Shown here piece after piece: positions 58,338-64,000 of a stretch of DNA of 64,000 bases; the first letter of the stretch is position 1, and every line of letters starts with the position of its first letter. The DNA is from JANXUC01 sp043782485 (GTDB lineage Bacteria > Acidobacteriota > Terriglobia > Terriglobales > Acidobacteriaceae): positions 35,797 to 99,796 of the forward strand of contig JAYWAL010000041.1 in assembly GCA_043782485.1 (NCBI GenBank), given 5' to 3'. A program made the position numbers and the translations under genes. The notes beneath the pieces are model-generated. The model saw nothing but the letters and a program-made list of their open reading frames with translations, did no database searches and was not told where the DNA came from.

Positions 58338-61300
58338 ATGACATCCATGGTTTCCCGCGTTGTTCTTTCCCGCGTTGTTCTTAGGTCTGCCCCATGCCGT
58401 TTGGCTCTCGTCCTCCTCAGCTTCGTGCTGGGCAGTGGCGTCCTCTCTTCGGCCCAGTCGATTCTCGGCAGCATTTCCGGCACGGTGCGCGATAGCTCCG
58501 GCGCTGCCATCCCGAACGCCAAAATCCTGCTCCACCGCACCGAAACCAACGCCGACCGCACCGTGGATGCCGACGCCTCCGGCAACTACACCGCCGTCAA
58601 CGTGGAAGCGGGGACGTATGACATCACCGCCACCGCGCCTGGCTTCTCGGCCAATCTGGGCAAGAGCGTGATTCTGACCGCCCGCCAGCAGCTTCACTAC
58701 GACGTGGCCCTTGGCGCCACAGCTGGCACCCAGACCGTAACCGTGAACGCCTCGGACGCGGGAGTGATCGACACCCAGACCGCACAAATCTCTGCCACGC
58801 TCAGCCCCAAGGCCGTCCTGGACCTGCCCGCCAACTACCGCGGTGCAGGCTCAACTTCCCCCATCAATGTCATCCAGACCCTGCCCGGCGTGCAGCCCGA
58901 CACCAGCGGCTACCCGCCCGCCCCCTCGACCCACCCCCAGCCGAGCCTCAAATTCTCCCTCCAGGGTGGCTTACCCTCGCAGACCGAGGTGACGGTCGAT
59001 GGCATCTCCGCCCAGAACCAGACCAACAACAACATCCAGGGAGACGCCTTTCCCTCGGCCGAATCAATTTCGGAAATTCGCGTCGACGGAGTCAACAACA
59101 ACGCCGAGTACGGCCAGCCCGGCGAGATCACCACCGTCACCAAGAGCGGCACGAACCGCCTGCACGGCTCCGCCTACGAGTACCACCAAAACCAGTTCCT
59201 CGATGCCACCCCCTACGGCACCGATCGCGCTAACAAGCCCCACAAAGTCGCCAACGACTTCGGCGGCAGCCTCGGTGGACCCGTCGTCATCCCCCATCTG
59301 TACAACGGCACCGACCACACGTTCTTCTTCGCCGCCTATGAGGGCCTCCGTTATCCGCAATCGAGCGTGCTGCAAGCCCGGGTGCCCACCGACCGCATGC
59401 GGCAGGGGGATTTCTCGCAGGAAACCGCCACCCCGCTCACCAACCCATTTACCGGCGGCGTTTATGCCAATAACCAGGTGCCCATCAATTCCAGTTCCGC
59501 AGCTTTTCTTCAGTTCTATCCCACCGCAAATGTCGACGCTAACCTCTCGCTCAACGATGCCATTGCCGACAAAGGCTACAACTACCTGAGCACGCGCCGC
59601 GACGACATCCGCTCCAACCAATTTGACCTTCGCGGCGACCACAACTTTGGCCAGCGCGGCTCCATGTTTGCCCGCTATACGTCCAAAGACGTCAACCAGC
59701 TTCAGCCAGCAGACCTTACGCTATCGAACAGCACGGCCTACGCCCACTACCGCATTTTCGCCACCAGCTTCAACTATGCCGTCACGCCCCGCCTGGCCAA
59801 TGAGTTCCGTTTCGGCTTCACCCTCGAACGCGACGGCAACAGCAACCCGTTCAACGGCGCTGCGTTCGTCACTTCCTCTGGACTCAACGGCATTGCCCCG
59901 GCGTTCTTCAATGGCATCCCGCACATCGGCTTCAATCAGGTCTCCTCAGTCGGTTCGCGCCTGGGTTTTGAAGAGCGCTCGCGCATCTTCCAATTCGTCG
60001 ATAACTTCACGCTCCAGCACGGTAACCACACCATTCGCTTTGGAGCCGACATTCGCCACCTGATCGCCTTTACCGAAGCTGGCGGCTCCACCGCTTCCGC
60101 CAATTACGGCAACTTCTACTTCAATTCCAGCCCCGGCACCACCGCCACCGGGCATGAGTTCGCGGATTTCCTCGTCGGCGTGCCCTACCTTTCGCAGACG
60201 GACACCGTCAACCAGGACAACAACGGCACGGCCAACGCCTACGCGGTTTACGCCCAGGACAACTGGAAAGCCACCTCGAACCTGACGCTCAGCTTCGGCT
60301 TGCGCTATGAGTTGCACCCCGCCTTGGCTGCCTCGAATGGGTTAACCGGGAACTTCGATCCCTCGGTGCCGCTAACGGGACGCTTGATCTATCCCGCAGG
60401 CCACGCCGCTACGCTTTCGGTCGACGAATTGGCCAATGTCAACGCTTGCGTCACGGCGGGCGTGAACAATCCCTACGCCACCGGCAACCCCCTGAATGGC
60501 ATCCCCTGTACGCCTGTACTGACCAACAACCAGGCGGGTCTGCCCACCGGCCTGCGCCAGACGCCCAAGCGTCGCTTTGAGCCGCGCTTTGGCTTCGCCT
60601 ACCGGCCCTTCGGCAACGACCGCACCGCCATCCGCGGCGGCGCTGGCTACTACAACATCACCACCACGGGTGCGCTGTTTTACGCCACCACCCAGACGCT
60701 CCAGTCGAATTTCCAGAACTTCACCAACAGCTATTCCAGCAGCGGGCCTGCGTTCGCCTTTCCGAATACGACCCCCAACGCCAGCCAATTTTCTCCCACC
60801 CAGGGCAGCCTGTATTTCTACAGCGCAGTGGATACCAAGTGGCACGATCCATACTCGCTTCAGACCAATCTCTCCATCGACCACGACTTCGGCCACAACA
60901 TCGGCGGTCGCATTTCCTACGTGGGCCTGCACACCTGGCACCTGGTTTGGCAGCCCCAGTTCAACCAATACCAGAAGTCTTCAACCGTGAAGGCCAGTGA
61001 CCAATCGCCCCTCTCGCTGCCATTCCCGAATTTCTATCAAATCACGGACCGCAGCACCTCCGCATCGGCCGACTACCGCTCCCTGCAAATGGAAGTCTCG
61101 CATCGCATGACCAACGGGCTCTCCTTCGACTCGGCCTACACCTGGGCCAAGAACCTGTCCGACAACCAGGGTAGCTACGGAAGCTTCAACGGCAGCGCCT
61201 TTGTCGACGAACAGGGCGGATACAGCCCCACAGACAGCTTCAATCAACGCCAGGACTATGGCAACGTCAGCGCCACGCGCCGCCACCGCTGGCTCACCAC

Positions 61301-61925
61301 GGTGGTCTACGAGCTGCCCTTTGGCCGTGGTCGCCGCTTTGGCTCTGGCATGGGCCGCTTTGCCGATATGGCTTTCGGCGGCTGGCAGCTCAGCAACATC
61401 TTCGTGTTCCAGACCGGCCCTTTCCTGACTGCCTACCTGCCCAATGGAACGATTGACCCTTCAGGCACTGGCTCGGGTACGGCCCTCGGCGGCGCTTCGC
61501 AGCGGCCTGACAAGATTGGCAACGGCAACAACAGCAGCCACGACCGCAACCACTGGTTCAACAACAACGCCTTCTCCTGCCCCGGACAGACGGGCTATGC
61601 CTCTTTGGCACCCGTCAACGGGGTATCTCCGTGCGACGTCGGCGTCGGCTCGCTGCCGATTGGCCGCTTCGGCACGGAGAGCGTCGGCGATCTGGTTGGA
61701 CCGGGAACGGTCAGCCTTTCGTCGGGCCTCAGCAAGACCTTCAGCATCACCGAAGGCATCCATCTCCGCGCAGAGGGTACCTTCACCAACATCCTGAACC
61801 ATACCAACCTGGCTGACCCGGTGCTCGACGTCACCCAGCCCAACTTCGGCCAAATCACGCAGGCCCGAGGCTCCGACTTCGGCGGCAACCGCACCGGCCA
61901 GCTGTCCTTGAAACTCGAGTTCTAG
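58338..61925 (+). CDS. TonB-dependent receptor, Oar-like, with carboxypeptidase-regulatory-like domain
   Basis: 1195 residues. A signal peptide (to about residue 40, SSAQS) precedes an N-terminal CarboxypepD_reg-like domain (about 42-125: GSISGTVRDSSGAAIPNAKI ... NVEAGTYDITATAPGF), a plug (about 130-290) and a large outer-membrane beta-barrel ending LSLKLEF. This Oar-type class is expanded in Acidobacteria and imports large glycans or iron complexes. A short direct repeat encodes SRVVLSRVVLR near the start. Two hairpins at 61991-62053 follow. With the next MFS transporter and M20 peptidase it may be an uptake and processing set. Confidence 0.93.
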   Translation: MTSMVSRVVLSRVVLRSAPCRLALVLLSFVLGSGVLSSAQSILGSISGTVRDSSGAAIPNAKILLHRTETNADRTVDADASGNYTAVNVEAGTYDITATAPGFSANLGKSVILTARQQLHYDVALGATAGTQTVTVNASDAGVIDTQTAQISATLSPKAVLDLPANYRGAGSTSPINVIQTLPGVQPDTSGYPPAPSTHPQPSLKFSLQGGLPSQTEVTVDGISAQNQTNNNIQGDAFPSAESISEIRVDGVNNNAEYGQPGEITTVTKSGTNRLHGSAYEYHQNQFLDATPYGTDRANKPHKVANDFGGSLGGPVVIPHLYNGTDHTFFFAAYEGLRYPQSSVLQARVPTDRMRQGDFSQETATPLTNPFTGGVYANNQVPINSSSAAFLQFYPTANVDANLSLNDAIADKGYNYLSTRRDDIRSNQFDLRGDHNFGQRGSMFARYTSKDVNQLQPADLTLSNSTAYAHYRIFATSFNYAVTPRLANEFRFGFTLERDGNSNPFNGAAFVTSSGLNGIAPAFFNGIPHIGFNQVSSVGSRLGFEERSRIFQFVDNFTLQHGNHTIRFGADIRHLIAFTEAGGSTASANYGNFYFNSSPGTTATGHEFADFLVGVPYLSQTDTVNQDNNGTANAYAVYAQDNWKATSNLTLSFGLRYELHPALAASNGLTGNFDPSVPLTGRLIYPAGHAATLSVDELANVNACVTAGVNNPYATGNPLNGIPCTPVLTNNQAGLPTGLRQTPKRRFEPRFGFAYRPFGNDRTAIRGGAGYYNITTTGALFYATTQTLQSNFQNFTNSYSSSGPAFAFPNTTPNASQFSPTQGSLYFYSAVDTKWHDPYSLQTNLSIDHDFGHNIGGRISYVGLHTWHLVWQPQFNQYQKSSTVKASDQSPLSLPFPNFYQITDRSTSASADYRSLQMEVSHRMTNGLSFDSAYTWAKNLSDNQGSYGSFNGSAFVDEQGGYSPTDSFNQRQDYGNVSATRRHRWLTTVVYELPFGRGRRFGSGMGRFADMAFGGWQLSNIFVFQTGPFLTAYLPNGTIDPSGTGSGTALGGASQRPDKIGNGNNSSHDRNHWFNNNAFSCPGQTGYASLAPVNGVSPCDVGVGSLPIGRFGTESVGDLVGPGTVSLSSGLSKTFSITEGIHLRAEGTFTNILNHTNLADPVLDVTQPNFGQITQARGSDFGGNRTGQLSLKLEF

Positions 61926-61972
61926 GGAATTCTTGTTGTGGCGATGGATCGCGCGCCGCTTGCGCGACCCGA

Positions 61973-62100
61973 AACTCGACGTCTTTGGAAGGGCACGGCT
62001 TCAGCCGTGCCACCAAACTCGACGTCTTTGAAGGGCACGGCTTCAGCCGTGCCACCAACGCCCCATGGAATCGGGCTTCAGCCCCCGAGGGTCGTTCTTG
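61973..62100. repeat. Family A-type hairpins, tandem pair
   Basis: Two near-identical units of about 43 bp each contain GGCACGGCTTCAGCCGTGCC (61991-62010 and 62034-62053), then GGGCTTCAGCCCCCGAGG. They lie right after the TonB receptor stop and could terminate or stabilise its message. Confidence 0.85.
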
Positions 62101-62119
62101 ATCGGAAAGAGCGCCGGAT

Positions 62120-63439
62120 ATGCCTCCGAAGCCCACAAACGTCCGCTGGTGGATTGTGGCCATGCTCACCGGCTTCGCCTTTGTCAGCTATCTGCAACGG
62201 ATCAATATCTCCGTCGCCGCGGAGCTGATGGGTCCCGAACTGCACCTTTCCAAATTCCAGATCGGACAGGTTTTCAGTAGCTTCCTGATCGGTTACGCCA
62301 TCTTCCAGATTCCCGGCGGCATATTTGCGGACCGCCATGGGTCGCGCATCACGCTCGCCATCTCGGCCGCATTGTGGGGCGTTTGCACCATCTTCACCGG
62401 GCTCACCCCGGGTCCCGTCTCCGGCACAGTGGGAATCACATTCCTGGCCCTGTGGACCGTCCGCTTCCTCCTGGGCAGCGCCGAGGCCACCACCTACCCC
62501 GTCGGCGCGCTGGCGGTTCACAACTGGATTGTCCCGGCGGAGCGGGCCTATGCCAACTCCTGGATGTTCGCCGGTACTTCGCTGGCGGCGGCCTTCGCAA
62601 CGCCTTTTGTTTCCTGGCTCATGCTGCGGGTGGGATGGCGCGGCACGTTCTTCGTCACCTCGGTTCCCGCGTTCGTCGTGGGGATGGCCTGGTGGTTCTT
62701 CAGCACCAACACGCCGCGGGAGCATCCCCGAATCAATCCAGAGGAACTGGCGCTGACCAACCCCGAGAAGCCGCAGGTGGGCGAGATTTCCGGATTCTTA
62801 AATCTTCTGCGGAATCGCAAAATCCTGCTGCTCTGTGCCAGCTACATGGCTGAGGGCTACCTGCTGTTCATTTTTGTCTTCTGGCTTTATATCTATCTCG
62901 TTGAAAAAAGGGGCTTTAGCATGATGAACGGAGGCCTGGTCGCAGCCCTGCCCTGGATCACCGGCCTCTGCTTCACCCCACTCGGCGGTTATGCCGCGGA
63001 TCGTATCGCCGCCCGCCGCGGACGCCTTACCGCCGCCAAATCCATCGTGATGACCAGCTACACCATCAGCGGCGTCCTGCTGTTCGTCGCCGCCTACGCG
63101 CCCGGACGAGTCCTCTGCGTCGCCGCCCTTTGCCTCAGCGTGGGCTTCCTCATGGCCGCCGAGGCTTCGTTCTGGGTCTCCGCCACCCACATCGCTGGCG
63201 AGCGAGCTGGAGCCGTTTCCGGGTTGATGAACACGGCTGGCATCGTTGGTGGCATCGTCTCGACCTCCCTGGTCCCTGTGCTGGTGGCCCGCTTCAGTTG
63301 GCTGGCGGCTTTTGGCTCGGGGACACTGGTTGCGCTCATCAGCGTATCGCTCTGGATCCTGATCGCCAAGCAGCCCGAAAGTGGCCCGGTCAGCCGGATC
63401 CCGTTGAAATTCCCCGATTTTCAGAAGGAACTTCCATGA
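62120..63439 (+). CDS. MFS transporter, anion:cation symporter (ACS) type
   Basis: 439 residues, 12 helices. The ACS opening is clear (WWIVAMLTGFAFVSYLQRIN, GQVFSSFLIGYAIFQIPGGI, DRHGSR), as in hexuronate, glucarate and phthalate carriers. GGYAADRIAARRG marks the second half. It imports an organic anion, perhaps a sugar acid. Its stop overlaps the M20 peptidase ATG by four bases. Confidence 0.9.
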   Translation: MPPKPTNVRWWIVAMLTGFAFVSYLQRINISVAAELMGPELHLSKFQIGQVFSSFLIGYAIFQIPGGIFADRHGSRITLAISAALWGVCTIFTGLTPGPVSGTVGITFLALWTVRFLLGSAEATTYPVGALAVHNWIVPAERAYANSWMFAGTSLAAAFATPFVSWLMLRVGWRGTFFVTSVPAFVVGMAWWFFSTNTPREHPRINPEELALTNPEKPQVGEISGFLNLLRNRKILLLCASYMAEGYLLFIFVFWLYIYLVEKRGFSMMNGGLVAALPWITGLCFTPLGGYAADRIAARRGRLTAAKSIVMTSYTISGVLLFVAAYAPGRVLCVAALCLSVGFLMAAEASFWVSATHIAGERAGAVSGLMNTAGIVGGIVSTSLVPVLVARFSWLAAFGSGTLVALISVSLWILIAKQPESGPVSRIPLKFPDFQKELP

Positions 63440-64000
63440 AAGTTTCGAATTCGCCCGTTTCGGAGAGAATTGCCGCCGAAATCGACCGCCTGCGCGCCCC
63501 GATGACCGAATTCCTGCAACGTCTGGTGCAGCTGCCCAGTCTCCCGGGCGAGGAGCAGGCGGCGCAGCACTTTCTGGCAGGAAAACTGCGCTCGTTGGGC
63601 TGCCAAGTGGAGATCCTGAAGTCCGATTTTGCCGAACTCGAGCATCACCCTGCTTTTTCCGACGACGGCGTTTCCTTCGACGAACGCCTCAACGTGGTCG
63701 GCGTCTGGGCGGGAAGCAAGCCGCTCTCTTCGTCGTCGTCCACCTCCGGAGACCAAGGCCGATCCCTCATCCTGAACGGACACATGGATGTCGTTCCCAT
63801 CGGCGATCCGAGCCTCTGGAAGTTTCCTCCCTGGAGCGGCGCCGTCTCGGACGGCAAGCTGCATGGCCGCGGCTCGTGCGACATGAAAGCCGGCCTGACC
63901 GCCGCGCTGTTTGCCATCGAGGCCCTCCGCAACCTGCATTTTCAGCCGCTCGGACTGGTAACCTTCGAGAGCGTGATCGGCGAGGAAAGCGGCGGTGTCG
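63436..64000 (+). CDS. M20-family peptidase/deacylase (ArgE/DapE type), truncated by window edge
   Basis: 188 residues are visible. Metal motifs NGHMDVVPIG (His and Asp), GRGSCDMKAG (bridging Asp) and IGEESGG (catalytic Glu) identify an M20 deacetylase or amidohydrolase. A serine stretch (SSSSSTSGDQG) is an unusual loop. AGAAGGA precedes ATG 63436, which overlaps the MFS stop, so transporter and enzyme are coupled and probably share a substrate. Confidence 0.88.
   Translation, partial: MKVSNSPVSERIAAEIDRLRAPMTEFLQRLVQLPSLPGEEQAAQHFLAGKLRSLGCQVEILKSDFAELEHHPAFSDDGVSFDERLNVVGVWAGSKPLSSSSSTSGDQGRSLILNGHMDVVPIGDPSLWKFPPWSGAVSDGKLHGRGSCDMKAGLTAALFAIEALRNLHFQPLGLVTFESVIGEESGGV

Overview
The window looks like a chromosomal segment of an acidobacterium (Acidobacteriota, probably Terriglobia). 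The evidence is a 1195-residue Oar-type TonB receptor with an N-terminal carboxypeptidase-regulatory-like domain, a PEP-CTERM protein, many secreted glycoside hydrolases, FHA- and REC-type sigma-54 activators, high GC, and intergenic regions packed with short palindromic repeats. The genus is inference; no rRNA is present.

Layout. 1-3.1 kb (minus): end of an exopolysaccharide operon (TPR protein, Wzc-like tyrosine autokinase). 3.7-10.7 kb: single genes (S9 peptidase, RNase H-like protein, FAD oxidoreductase, BON/LysM protein, PEP-CTERM protein, PD-(D/E)XK protein). 11.8-14.8 kb: a tiny DUF4177-like gene, an IPT/TIG-domain secreted protein and a lipoprotein phosphoesterase. 14.8-16.3 kb: two decaying toxin-antitoxin modules between three copies of a ~125-bp repeat. 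16.4-20.4 kb: M20 dipeptidase, tRNA-Gly(CCC), L,D-transpeptidase, SPFH protein.

21.3-30.3 kb is the most interesting part. A secreted protein of unknown function, an orphan OppA/DppA-type solute-binding protein, an NtrY-like histidine kinase and an NtrC-like regulator run on the plus strand. They are followed, on the minus strand, by five tandem 16-codon ORFs, each with its own Shine-Dalgarno site, encoding essentially the same peptide, MKIKTNTKAGSAVWGG. The copies differ at 12 of 16 codons, almost only at third positions, so the peptide itself is under selection. Upstream of the array is a good -24/-12 (sigma-54) promoter, then a divergent FHA-GAF-sigma-54 activator gene. I propose a sigma-54-controlled peptide system, perhaps a peptide-signalling loop or an orphan RiPP-like precursor array. 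The function is unproven.

30.9-50 kb: a YVTN beta-propeller protein, a GAF-ANTAR regulator, then a carbohydrate island: aldose 1-epimerase, two LacI-family regulators, AraD-like epimerase, SSS symporter, FucI/AraA-like isomerase, GH42, GH31, an intact VapBC module, GH3 and (50-51.7 kb) GH29. Three promoter regions share an ACGTTTAC half-palindrome that fits a LacI-family operator, so galM, the araD operon and the GH31-GH42 operon may form one regulon for plant-wall sugars. 51.9-58 kb (minus): MFS transporter, small secreted protein, degenerate polysaccharide deacetylase, 2-hydroxyacid dehydrogenase, GH4 enzyme, cupin. 58.3-64 kb (plus): TonB receptor, MFS transporter and a truncated M20 peptidase.
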